From: Massariosphaeria phaeospora
Lineage: Eukaryota > Ascomycota > Dothideomycetes > Pleosporales
Reading direction: 5' to 3'
NCBI GenBank assembly: GCA_011032825.1
Contig: JAADJZ010000013.1
Coordinates: forward strand, 124,001-188,000
Length of the DNA: 64,000 nucleotides
This document shows positions 1-8,864 of the stretch, piece by piece. The position numbers and the translations under genes are program-made. The notes below the pieces were generated by a model. It saw only the letters and a program-made list of their open reading frames with translations, had not been told where the DNA came from and ran no database searches. Every line of letters starts with the position of its first letter. Positions within the stretch are counted from its first letter, which is position 1.

Positions 1-1
1 C

Positions 2-665
2 GTCAGTTGGGCTCTTCACGTTGCAAGAATACCGGCTGACCGCATTGTCCTGCTCGGGCACTCGTTAGGTACCGCCGTTGCCAGCGCAATCGCCCACCGG
101 TACGCAAACACAGATGTGCCCACCGACTTCGCCGGCCTAATCCTCTGCGCCGCCTTTACGAATGCAGGCAGCGCATTCGCTTCGTACTCGATCGGCCATG
201 TGCTGCCTATTTTGGCGCCGATCAAGATGATACCCGCATTACAAGCCTGGTTCACTCGCAGAATGAGAGACACATGGGAGACTGACAGACGACTTGCAGC
301 TCTAGCCAGGGAAGGCTCCAAATACCGGATCGTGTTGGTCCATGCAGAGGATGACCAGACCATGCCTTGGGATCAGACCGAGGAGCTGTTCAGGTCGACC
401 CTCCAAGCTGCGACCGACGGCGATGAATCCCCAAACGTGCAAACCATCGACTTAGGTGAAGCAGGTCGCCAGCAGATATGGGATGCTGGAATAAGAAGCA
501 TCAGTAAACTTATTGCCAAACATGGAGGTAAGTAGAGCCACGGGTGGTCTAAATTCACGGCTCATAACCTTTGTCGCAGATCACAACACCATGATGACGT
601 GGTCGCCGGTTTCGTTGGCCGTGCTTGTGTGCTTTGGCTTAACCTCTTCTTTACCGACACAGTAA
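2..665 (+). CDS. ABHD12/13-like alpha/beta hydrolase, 3' part
   Basis: This is the C-terminal 203 residues of a serine hydrolase; the start lies left of the window. The first bases already code in the frame starting at base 2. The nucleophile elbow GHSLG is at visible residues 19-23 (Ser21). The acid lies in HAEDDQTMPW, as in alpha/beta hydrolases. An intron at 528-579 (GTAAGT to CGCAG) is needed to reach the catalytic histidine: without it the frame stops at 535 as HGGK. After splicing the protein reads HGDHNTMM, the usual His-Asn context of ABHD12/13-type enzymes, followed by a hydrophobic tail and a stop at 663-665. Family members are membrane-associated lipid or lysophospholipid hydrolases; the substrate here cannot be told. 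Family call is firm, subfamily less so. Confidence 0.85.
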
Positions 666-1243
666 TACTCGCATGCAATGGCTATTCTTCTTCCAGCTCG
701 CTCGTTCGTTGCATTACGCAATACTGCATGTGAGGCGAGAGGGCTCTATAATTTGTACAGGACTGGATTTTTGACTGCAATCGGGAACGACACAGCGCAA
801 AATGCTGTGGGTAGAAGCACAGTTATCACGTGTCAGGGTCAGTCACATGATCAAATTGGCCGGGAGCAAGATGGACTCCACCTGATGCGCGGCTTCGTGC
901 ACGCAAACTACGCCGGCGCAACCTAGGACCGATGAGAAGCTATAGCTACGATAACTAAGGGATCCTGCGAAGGGCGCGGATAAGTACAGGCCGCATCGTG
1001 TGTCGCAGGAGGAATGTGAATAGGAGCTTCCGATAAGTAAGCAAGGTGAGTCAGCACTTGCTAATGCATCTATTAAAAAACACGGCGGATAGATGGATTC
1101 AATACAACGCTACGGCTCCCCGTGGACTTAGCAGCTAAAGCCGAATCTCACTATTAAATAGTAGGCGCAGCACCATCACCATCCCTAGCTTCGTCCCCGT
1201 TCGTCTGCACAACTGCAGAAGTCAGTGTCGAGGAATTGAAATC
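666..1243. other. Intergenic, nothing recognised
   Basis: This spacer separates the hydrolase from the Rossmann-fold gene. It has short open frames (for example 678-926) without family resemblance, and should hold the 3' UTR of one gene and the promoter of the next. Confidence 0.6.
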
Positions 1244-2043
1244 ATGAAGCTCATCATCGTCGGCGCAACCGGGTTTGTTGGCAAGGAACTCCTTCGCCAG
1301 AGCCTCCAGCGAAGCGACATCACATCTGTTGTCGCCGTCTCTCGTCGCGCACTGCCACCCGGAACTTCCGCAAAGCTCAGATCAGTCATTGTCAAGGACT
1401 ACGACCAGTACACTGAGGAAGCAAAAAAGGAATTTGCAGGTGCGAACGCGTGCATCTGGTACCTGCTGCTTCTTTGTATTGCATTCGTGAATCGGCGCTA
1501 ATGACGCGCTCCCAGGACCATCGCCATCACGCCCTCCAAGTCCTCCGCAGTCCCCTGGGACGAAGTCGTACGGGTATGTCAGACCTCTGCACTCGTAGGT
1601 CTGCGCGCCATCTACGAGTCTGGGGTCGCAAAGCCGTTTCGCCACATCTACATGAGCGGTGTCGCTGCGGAGCGAGACCAGAGCAAGACGCCAAGCTTCA
1701 AGCCCAAGTACAGCCTCATGAGGGTAAGTTTACTGCGCCTTCTCGTGAAGTGGTGAATTGACACTCCCAGGGCGAGACTGAGAGCCAGGTCCTGGCGTTC
1801 GCCAACGAACACCCCGGCGAGATCGAGGCCACAGTCGCCAAACCGGGCCTCATCACGGAGCCGTGGAATATTCCGAAGCGAGCGTTCGCCACTGTGCTGG
1901 GCTGGACTGTGTCGTTGCCGAGTATTTATGTCGGGCAGATTGCTACGGCTATGCTTGACCAGGTGGTTAACGGTATAGAGAAGGATCCGCTGTTAAACGT
2001 TGACTTGGTGCGGATTGCAGACGATTTGGCACGGACGAGTTAG
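1244..2043 (+). CDS. NAD(P)-binding Rossmann-fold protein
   Basis: Three exons: 1244-1458, 1516-1723 and 1771-2043. The introns are 57 and 47 nt (GTACCT to CCCAG and GTAAGT to CCCAG) and give a 231-aa protein. The N-terminus has the dinucleotide-binding glycine motif GATGFVG at residues 7-13 after a short beta strand, then a basic SRR that would fit NADP. Splicing intron 1 turns a frame that ends in VNRR into CIWTIAITPSKSSAVPW, the continuation expected in fungal members of the atypical short-chain dehydrogenase / NDP-sugar epimerase-like group. A later stretch, HIYMSGVAAERD, and AKPGLIT near residue 170 also fit. No classic YxxxK catalytic pair is evident, so it may be a regulatory or isomerase-type member. 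Substrate unknown. Confidence 0.85.
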
Positions 2044-2392
2044 AGCGATGGCTTTTGGTGTTGGCGAACTGGATCTGCGGATACATTGAGGACAGGAATT
2101 GAAGTCTAGGTGGTGGTGGTCGCATGCATTCACCAGCCGCTTCTTTCTTTGTGAAGGTCTTCCTTTGTTCAATGTTTGGGCTAGTCTCCGTTACCAAACC
2201 CCCTTCAACAAAGTCTTTATCCCCCGTTCGCGTGTATCTCTCACCCGCGCCGCCCCCGTTCAGTTCAGTTCAGTTCAGTTTCTTCCTCCCCCACCCTCAG
2301 ACCCTCTCGCAGATCCCTTTTCTCTTCCTCTTCCTCAAGACTCAAGACTGGGTTCTCGCACACATCCCATATCGCACACGCCCCCGCCCATC
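2044..2392. other. Spacer with pyrimidine-rich leader
   Basis: This is the promoter and probable 5' UTR of the small membrane protein gene at 2393. It is C/T-rich and carries four exact CAGTT units at 2261-2280. Confidence 0.6.
2261..2280 (+). repeat. (CAGTT)4 pentanucleotide repeat
   Basis: Four exact tandem CAGTT units lie about 110 bp before the ATG at 2393. The complementary TGAAC motif forms a long tract at 27056-27165 and scattered copies at 4216-4436. Confidence 0.9.
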
Positions 2393-2743
2393 ATGGCCCC
2401 CATACAAATCCTCGCCCCGCGCCTCCTCTCCAACCCCAACACCCAAGTCGCAAACACAAAACCGGTTTCGCGCAACGGCATCGCAGGGATCGCCAGCTTG
2501 CTCGTTCTCGTACTCATCTTCGCCGGCGTGGTCGTGTGGCTGTTGGCTTGCTGGGGCGAAGAGCGGTTGTGTTGCGGGTGCTGTTGTGGGAAGCGTCGGC
2601 GCGCGGTAGAAGCGAAAGAGAAGGAGAAAGACTTGGGTATAATATCGAACAAGTCAAGCGAGCGGGAGAGCTCGGCGGGAAGTCGCAGTGCGGAAAGCGG
2701 TGGGGAGGGGGGGCCGGTGCAGGAGCCGCGGTCGGGTGTCTGA
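2393..2743 (+). CDS. Small single-pass membrane protein, unknown function
   Basis: The predicted protein has 116 residues and one exon. I chose the ATG at 2393 (context CCATCATGGCC); the open frame runs further upstream only through pyrimidine-rich leader. A short polar N-terminus with NTKPVSRNG precedes one strong hydrophobic helix at about residues 29-53. A cysteine cluster follows (CWGEERLCCGCCCGKRRR, residues 53-70), a likely palmitoylation or metal-binding site, then a charged low-complexity tail. I do not recognise a family. The next gene has the same overall plan. It could be a type I or type III plasma-membrane or ER protein; function cannot be inferred. Confidence 0.6.
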   Translation: MAPIQILAPRLLSNPNTQVANTKPVSRNGIAGIASLLVLVLIFAGVVVWLLACWGEERLCCGCCCGKRRRAVEAKEKEKDLGIISNKSSERESSAGSRSAESGGEGGPVQEPRSGV

Positions 2744-3174
2744 GATGAGATGGGGATAATAATGTACTGTGGATTTGCTGTTGGACGTCGTGTATGTGGC
2801 TACTGGTGTCGAGTATCGTGTAAGTTGTTTTGCGTGATTTTGCCGGGTGGCTTCTTCGGGCAAAGACTAACTGACTGGGCTCAGATAGAGGCAGGCCCTG
2901 TGGCAATGCAGGCCTGGACTTTGAGAGAGTGATCTCGGAACGGTCGCCCAGATTCGATGCCTGGGAACGCAGCCTACCTTGTGCACTCCGCTATCGTTCG
3001 GTGCGCTCGCGGTTGTCGTTGTTCACGCACAGTGCAGCCTCGCGAATACCCTCCACATACATACAAAACCCCACTTATTCCTACTTCACCAGCTCAGTTC
3101 AGATCAGACCAGTCCATTCACCCCTCCCCATCTACCCCCACATACATCCATCCATCCACCCACCAAAACTAACC
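2744..3174. other. Spacer between the two small membrane protein genes
   Basis: This holds the 3' UTR of the first gene and the leader of the next. The last 120 bases are C/T/A-rich, with a CTCAGTTCAGATCAG stretch near 3090 that resembles the CAGTT units at 2261 and several CATCCATC units just before the ATG. Confidence 0.55.
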
Positions 3175-3873
3175 ATGCCGGCCATCATCCTTCCACCCCC
3201 TATGTCCCCCCGCACCACTTCCTCCACCACCTCCCCCGGTCCATCCCCCTGGCTCCTCCTCCTCATCCCCCTCGCCCTAATCTTCCTCTTCTTCACCCTC
3301 CTCGCCCTCTACGCCCGGCACATCCCCGCTTCCACATACTTCAGCACGTCGATCAATCCGCTCGTGCTGGTCTTCACGTGGCCGTGGCATGTGTTTTGCG
3401 TGGGGCGGTGGGTGGTCAGACGGTGTAGGGGGAAGGGGAAGGAGGGGGACAAGGAGGGGGACAAGGAGGGGGGGAAAGAGGGGGTAATGGAGAAGGGAGG
3501 GGAAGAGGGGATAGAGGTGGGGAAAGAGAGGGAGAGGAAGGTGCGGAAACAGTATAAGCATCCGGAGCGCAGGGTTTATCGCGAGGGGTGGAATGTTGTG
3601 GGGGGGGAGAATGCGGGGTATTTTCATGGGGAGGGGGACGGCGATGTGGAGGGCATGAGTATCGGCACGAGCACGACTACTGCTGCCGCTGGACCGAGCA
3701 CTGCGCTGAGTAGCAGCCAGGACCAGAATCAGAATCAGAATCAGGATCAGATAGCTGGTGAAGTCGAAGTAGTAGAGGAGAGTGGGTGTGCTGTGATGGC
3801 GGAGCGGGGCAGTGTAGATATCGTGGATGCGGCGAGGAGGGTTGAGGAAGGGGAGGGGGAAGTAGTGAACTAG
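3175..3873 (+). CDS. Small membrane protein with charged low-complexity tail
   Basis: The predicted protein has 232 residues and one exon. I chose the ATG at 3175 (context AACCATGCC); upstream codons of the same frame look like leader. A Pro/Ser/Thr-rich N-terminus leads into a hydrophobic helix at about 26-47 (PWLLLLIPLALIFLFFTLLA). A second, weaker hydrophobic stretch at 60-80 ends in VVRRCRGKGKEG. The rest is soluble and charged, with short EGDK-type repeats and a DQNQNQNQDQ run. It resembles the preceding gene only in layout (proline-rich start, helix, basic stop-transfer, low-complexity tail). Family unknown. Confidence 0.55.
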   Translation: MPAIILPPPMSPRTTSSTTSPGPSPWLLLLIPLALIFLFFTLLALYARHIPASTYFSTSINPLVLVFTWPWHVFCVGRWVVRRCRGKGKEGDKEGDKEGGKEGVMEKGGEEGIEVGKERERKVRKQYKHPERRVYREGWNVVGGENAGYFHGEGDGDVEGMSIGTSTTTAAAGPSTALSSSQDQNQNQNQDQIAGEVEVVEESGCAVMAERGSVDIVDAARRVEEGEGEVVN

Positions 3874-4601
3874 CAGCCAGGACAGTGAGATATCTCGCAT
3901 CTTGTCTTAACTCATCGCACCTGTATTAAGATCTGTCACGCAATCCAATACAATCCAATCCAGCAAACCCCACTGTAGCCACCACCATTTATCTTTTTCC
4001 ATGGCGCAAATGTTCATGTCCAAATAGATTTTTGCGTTTTAATGTTTAGATTTGTCACGGTTCATGGCCTCTTACCCTATTCAGGACTAGTATAGTTTGT
4101 CAGCACACACCTAGATAGAATGTCTGTAGCTTCCTACAATACAACCCCAGTACAATCTTCAACTTCTTCCCCAATCCGCGACAAGATTTGATTATGAATG
4201 TTTATTGCCTTTGCTATCTATCACTGCTAATGAATTGAAATGAAACCTGAAGTGATGTTTGAACGGAAATGGAACTGGTATTGAAACATATGTTGTTAGA
4301 CGGAACTGAACGGAACGGAACTGAACTGGTATTGAAACAGTATTGAACAGATGTTGTTGAACAGAGATAGAACTAAACGGACATGGAACTGAACTGAGCG
4401 GAACTGGTATCAACTAGCCTGAACTGAACAAATATCAAAACAAGAAGGGCTCTAGGTATCCTAGAACGCGCTTCACATAACACAGAAACACCATATTCCC
4501 ATGTTCCACATCCCCTATGCCCTATCCCATGCATCGGCAGCCTCCTTTAACGTCCGTCCGTCTCATCATAGGGTATCTAATCTGATCTGACCTGTCCTGT
4601 C
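3874..4601. other. Convergent 3' spacer with degenerate repeats
   Basis: This lies between the 3' ends of the 3175 gene (plus) and spo7 (minus). The main content is the degenerate GAACTG/GAACGG repeat at 4216-4436. No gene is seen. Confidence 0.6.
4216..4436. repeat. Degenerate GAACTG-type repeat block
   Basis: Imperfect GAACTG, GAACGG and GAACTGGTATTGAAACA units recur, with the longer form at about 4270 and 4325 and a variant at about 4400. It is a decayed relative of the TGAAC pentanucleotide tract at 27056-27165. Confidence 0.7.
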
Positions 4602-6344
4602 CTAAGCACTCTGCGCGTTAGGAAACACATCATCCTCTCTAGGCGAAGAGCCCGGGCGCCGCCTGCTGCTGCTACTGCCATCAACCGCCACACCGCTCTT
4701 GTCCTGCAGTACCGGCACTTGCCCAAGCCCAAGCCCAACCCCCCTTTCACCTTCGCCCTCCACCCGCTCCACCCCCTCCTCGCCCCTCTCCCTCTCCCTC
4801 TCCCTCCCCTCCACCGACCTACTCTCCGCCAGCCTTGACGACGGCACCTGGCGCACCCCCGCCGGCGCCGCCGAAAACGACGACGCAGGCGAGGGCTTCT
4901 TTCGGGGCGCCGCTGCTGCCGCTGCCACCGTGGTGCTACCCGCGGTGCTAGTACTCCAGCGGCGTTCGCGCGACTGCGATTGTAATTGTAATTGTGATTG
5001 CGAATCGAGGGCCCGCAGGCGGGGGTCGTCGACGTCGGGCGTGGGCGTGGTGCTGCGCGAGGAGCTGCGCGAGAGGGACGTGTCGCGGCCGCGCAGGGTG
5101 CTGGGCCGGCGTTTGCGCGGCGCGAGGGCTTGCGACTGTGCTTGTGACTGCGAGTGCGACTGCGAGTGAGAGCGCGGGTGCAGTGTGTGTGCATGTGCGT
5201 GTGCATGCGCCGCGTGCGCATGGCCATGCCCGCTCTTCTCCACATCAGCAGCAGCGCGCCCTGCAATGCCCCTCGCGCGCTTCCAGCCCCGCCAGCCCGT
5301 CCACCACAGCCAGCCGCCCTCGTCGCGGGCAATCTGGCGCTGCCGCAGACGCACGCGCTGGCGCAGCTCGGCGCGGCGCTCGTTCTCGCGCTCCCAGTAC
5401 TCCTGGCGGTACAGCTCCCAGTTCTCGCGGAAGTCGGGCGTAAACGGCTTGGGCAGCAGCAGCAGCTTGATGTAGTCGCCGCCGCCGGCTATGTCCTCCT
5501 CGGCGTACTCCTTGCCGTCCTCGACGATGCGGTGGCGCGGGCGGCCGTCGGCGACCGCGTCGCTCTTCTTGTTGGTGCTGCTGGTGTTGTCCGCCGGCGC
5601 CAGGCTGATGAAGTGGTAGCTCGAGCCGCCCGTCTCGCCGCCCCACAGGCCGCCGCTGAAGGGCCGCACAAAGGCCGCCCAGTTGGCCAGCTCCTGCCAC
5701 CACGGCCCGCGCAGGACCACAATCTTCGCGTTCATGCCGCGCAGGCCGCGGTTGGCGACGGCAATCCAGCGGCGCGGCCAGCGCACGCCGCGCTCCCACT
5801 GGCCCGTGGCCCAGAACAGCAGCGCCGTGACGACGCCCGTGATGAAGCACAGCTTCTGCACCGTGTCGACCAGCCAGTACTGCGAGCCGCCGATGCCGTT
5901 GCCGTCGTCGCGCGGCCGCAGCCACAGCAGGTACGAGAAGAACAGGATCCACACCGACAGCAGGCTGAGCACAAACGAGTTTTGCCGCCGCCGCGCCCGC
6001 AGCGTCAGGTACTGGCTGCGCAGGCTGGCCTCCATGATCAGCAGGTTGAGGTAGATCTGCGGCGGCGACGACGGCAGCAGCGACGTCGGGTCGGCGACCA
6101 GGTGCGGCGGGCGCGGCGTCTTGAGCGCGGCGAGGCGGTCGTTGGCATCGTGCGCGGGGGCGGTCGCGTGGGGAGGGTTGGCATAGGCGCTGTCCTCCTG
6201 CGCCGGCGAGCTTGCGAACGGGTTCTTTGTCGGCGAGGGCGACCTCGAGGGCGAGTGTGTGTGTGCGCCCGCCGACGCAGCAACTTGATCCAGCGACGTG
6301 CCCGGCGCCGGCGCGCCTTTGACGACCTGGTCGAGCGTAGCCAT
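4602..6344 (-). CDS. spo7: Spo7-like regulatory subunit of the Nem1-Spo7 phosphatase
   Basis: The predicted protein has 580 residues in one exon. Spo7 is the ER/nuclear-envelope partner of the Nem1 phosphatase, which dephosphorylates the phosphatidic acid phosphatase Pah1/lipin. The family core is clear: PPQIYLNLLIMEASLRSQYL at about 95-114, two membrane helices at about 124-143 and 164-180, then NAKIVVLRGPWWQELANW and a C-terminal RENWELYRQEYWERENERR helix. Beyond residue about 345 a long tail has His/Ala repeats (AHAHAHAH), Ser/Gln repeats and acidic/basic runs; most family members are 250-420 aa, so this tail is unusually long. The high GC of this gene also opens long false frames on the other strand. 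Confidence 0.9.
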   Translation of the reverse strand: MATLDQVVKGAPAPGTSLDQVAASAGAHTHSPSRSPSPTKNPFASSPAQEDSAYANPPHATAPAHDANDRLAALKTPRPPHLVADPTSLLPSSPPQIYLNLLIMEASLRSQYLTLRARRRQNSFVLSLLSVWILFFSYLLWLRPRDDGNGIGGSQYWLVDTVQKLCFITGVVTALLFWATGQWERGVRWPRRWIAVANRGLRGMNAKIVVLRGPWWQELANWAAFVRPFSGGLWGGETGGSSYHFISLAPADNTSSTNKKSDAVADGRPRHRIVEDGKEYAEEDIAGGGDYIKLLLLPKPFTPDFRENWELYRQEYWERENERRAELRQRVRLRQRQIARDEGGWLWWTGWRGWKRARGIAGRAAADVEKSGHGHAHAAHAHAHAHTLHPRSHSQSHSQSQAQSQALAPRKRRPSTLRGRDTSLSRSSSRSTTPTPDVDDPRLRALDSQSQLQLQSQSRERRWSTSTAGSTTVAAAAAAPRKKPSPASSFSAAPAGVRQVPSSRLAESRSVEGRERERERGEEGVERVEGEGERGVGLGLGQVPVLQDKSGVAVDGSSSSRRRPGSSPREDDVFPNAQSA

Positions 6345-7079
6345 GCTCCCCCGCTCCTCCCAATCCCAATCCCTCCCTCTTGTATTTCAGACTCCTAGAG
6401 CCAATGTGGGCGTGGACGTCGTCGTAGTCGTCGTCGTCGTCGTCGTGTGGGCGGCAGATCCAAAGTTGCGTTGCGGTGGCAGCGAGGGACGTCTACCCGG
6501 TAGAGAGCGGAGTGGGACGAGTACAGTAAAGATCGATGTCGCGAACCAACTACACCTCACGAGCTCCGGATGCCCAGCGAAGTCTCCAAGGCGTACACGG
6601 CAGTCGCACACGTCGTTCGCGCAGGGAACAAGTGCATCTATAAAGGCCCCGCTCCTCACGAATGTGCTCTGTCCGCGTGCGCCCGTGCCCTCGCCAAAAA
6701 CGCGGTGAATGGCCGGGGTTCGCTGGCTAGCGGGGGGAACTAGCCACTACATACACTACGACCGCCATGCATTTCAGATCCGCTATGATGATAGCGCTGC
6801 ACTGCGCAGCAGATATGCGCTGGTACGACAGTTTAGCATAGGACTGGTCAGCTTGTAGAAACCAAGCGCATAGTGCAAGACAACGTCGACTCTACACCAA
6901 GGTCTGAATACTCTACCTATTCCCAAACGGTGGTACTACACAACACAGCTAGGCTTTTATAGAGTTCTTAGTGTGTAGTGACTGACTGAGCTGTTGTAAG
7001 GCATGCAGTGTGCTATGCATGAATGCGGAGATAAGTCTACAGCGTGTGTGTGTGTCTAACTTCCCCCCGGCCCATCCAC
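6345..7079. other. Spacer upstream of spo7
   Basis: This holds the spo7 promoter and the 3' end of the next minus-strand gene. A GTC trinucleotide microsatellite sits at about 6415-6447. No gene is seen. Confidence 0.6.
6415..6447. repeat. GTC trinucleotide microsatellite
   Basis: About ten near-perfect GTC units lie some 70 bp upstream of the spo7 start codon. Confidence 0.85.
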
Positions 7080-8321
7080 CTACTCACTTCTCCCCGTCCC
7101 CATCCCCTCCCGCTCCTCCCCAAACACAAACCTCTTCCAATTCCTCCCCAACCTTCTCACCCCGTCCTCCAAGCCCCACCCCTTAACCCGACACACCCTC
7201 CTCACGATAACCTCCAGCAAGTCATCCATCTCCGGCCCCGCCGTGTGCAAGTCGCTCTCCACCAGCACCATGTCGTCGGGCACAAAGCGCACCATGTCCT
7301 CGAAGCCCGGCTGCTTCCCGCCGAGATGGACGGCCGCGCTAAACGACACGAAGATTTCCATGGGGATGGCGCGGTTGAGGTACATGTTGAAGTCAGCCGG
7401 GGTGCCCGAGTACGAGTGCAGGCAGATGCGCGGCGGATACGGGCGCGGTTGCGGTTGCGCGTGCGGGTGCGAGGTCTGCGGGACGGGGACGATGGGCTCG
7501 TCGTTTCCGTGCTCGTCGATTCCGCGCTTCTTGCGCTCGCGCCGACTCAGAAATTTGCGCTCATGACCCGCGTACAGCTCCCGCAGCACCTCGAACACGG
7601 TGCCCTGTAACTGCACGCCGTGAATGCTAACGGCGCGGCCCATCTCCGCGGCGAGCTGCAGCTGCAGCTTGAACACCTTCTTCTGGTGCGCCTTGTGCGT
7701 ACGGAACGGAGTGAGGCGCCTGCCATCCCGACCCCCCGGCGTCACAGCGGCATCGGCATCGGCATCGGCATCGGCATCAGGGGCTACTGGGATACGGGAC
7801 GCGCTGTCCAAGCCGATTTCTCCCACGAGTGCGAGCGGGTAGCGTTCCAGATACGTTCGTGTTTGAGCCAGGTAGCGGGACAAGGGCATGGGGTCAGGGA
7901 AGGAGAGGAAGTGGCGGCGGTCTTCGTCGCTGAGAGTCGCGCGATTGGAGCGCAGTACAGCGTGGTAGTGTCTGATTTTGTCTTCGCCTTGGAGGTTTTT
8001 CCCTTCTTTTTCTTGGGTTTGGAAACTATTGTCTTCGTCGGCAACGTACATTTGATGTGAGAACCAGGGGTGCCAGCCCCAACATGGTATTATACGTTCC
8101 TCGGGTTTCCAGTCCGCTGGGTTGGGCGACTTGATGTAGTGGTCTTCCGCCACCGATGACACGAGCTGTTGGTCCTGGCCTCGAGTGGCCATGACAGTAA
8201 GCACTCGCGCCTTCATTTTCGGGATGGTCGAGATGCTGGACATGGTATCCGTCGGGTGGCAGTGCGCGTCAAAGACTCCAAGATGCCACGGGAATGGCTC
8301 TTCTTGGGTGTTTTCCGCCAT
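7080..8321 (-). CDS. scn1: TatD-family metal-dependent hydrolase, Scn1-like (Cut9-interacting)
   Basis: The predicted protein has 413 residues from the ATG at 8321 (TATGGCGG context). An in-frame ATG at 8375 would add 18 residues that do not look like the family. The TatD metal site begins with FDAHCHPTD (His-x-His). Other conserved pieces are KARVLTVMATRGQDQ, GWHPWFSHQMY, VGEIGLDSAS, IHGVQLQG, CLHSYSGTPADFNMYL and VLVESDLHTAG near the end. These are typical of fungal Scn1 proteins, named for binding the APC/C subunit Cut9; TatD relatives are deoxyribonucleases or related phosphoesterases. A hexanucleotide CATCGG repeat at about 7751-7779 codes an Asp-Ala run in the middle of the protein, an expandable low-complexity loop. 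Confidence 0.88.
   Translation of the reverse strand: MAENTQEEPFPWHLGVFDAHCHPTDTMSSISTIPKMKARVLTVMATRGQDQQLVSSVAEDHYIKSPNPADWKPEERIIPCWGWHPWFSHQMYVADEDNSFQTQEKEGKNLQGEDKIRHYHAVLRSNRATLSDEDRRHFLSFPDPMPLSRYLAQTRTYLERYPLALVGEIGLDSASRIPVAPDADADADADAAVTPGGRDGRRLTPFRTHKAHQKKVFKLQLQLAAEMGRAVSIHGVQLQGTVFEVLRELYAGHERKFLSRRERKKRGIDEHGNDEPIVPVPQTSHPHAQPQPRPYPPRICLHSYSGTPADFNMYLNRAIPMEIFVSFSAAVHLGGKQPGFEDMVRFVPDDMVLVESDLHTAGPEMDDLLEVIVRRVCRVKGWGLEDGVRRLGRNWKRFVFGEEREGMGTGRSE
7751..7779. repeat. In-frame CATCGG hexanucleotide repeat
   Basis: About five CATCGG units lie inside the scn1 gene. In the minus-strand frame they code DADADADADA. Repeat-number change would add or remove Asp-Ala pairs without breaking the frame. 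Confidence 0.85.
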
Positions 8322-8864
8322 ACTGATAGTTAGGAAAACTGTATTCAGAGACGATGTTTTGGCATTTATTAGCAATCTGTAATATGAACGGGAACGGGGA
8401 AAGTCTGCTGCCTAGGTGTGCTGGGTGTGGGCATGACGTTGCTCGGAAACCGCACTAACCTCGCCTAAAAAGGGCGGTCGCCAAGGAACTTCAGACATCG
8501 ATCTCGAGATTCCTCATTAGAAATACTGTCTATCTACTTATCTCACCAGCCACGTGATACTAGCGCTGTCGAGTGCATGCCGACTGCCCACCAGACACGA
8601 TGCGCCAAGCGTCAATTGACAAACTCAGCTCCGTCGAACTTCTTAGGAGCAAACTATAAGGAAACGTTGTAGGAATAGATGTGCGGGAGATGGCCGTACC
8701 CATGGAAGACCGTAGGAGAACGCCGATGGTATGCTGAAAGCACAAGAACAAACGCCATGCTACATGTCAAGTCAACAAGATATGGATAAGAGATAGGGAA
8801 AACAAATAATGGATTGAGAAGATACCCGTCAAGGTGTAATGGTAACAGTATAGGTAGCAGGGTG
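8322..8864. other. Spacer between scn1 and the Srf1-like gene
   Basis: Both flanking genes are on the minus strand. Nothing recognisable is present; it should contain the scn1 promoter and the 3' UTR of the Srf1-like gene. Confidence 0.6.

Noticed and set aside
5154..6398. Very long plus-strand open frame (over 400 codons) and other long frames opposite spo7
   Set aside because: They arise from the high GC of the spo7 coding region; they have Arg/Ala/Val-rich composition and no family resemblance.
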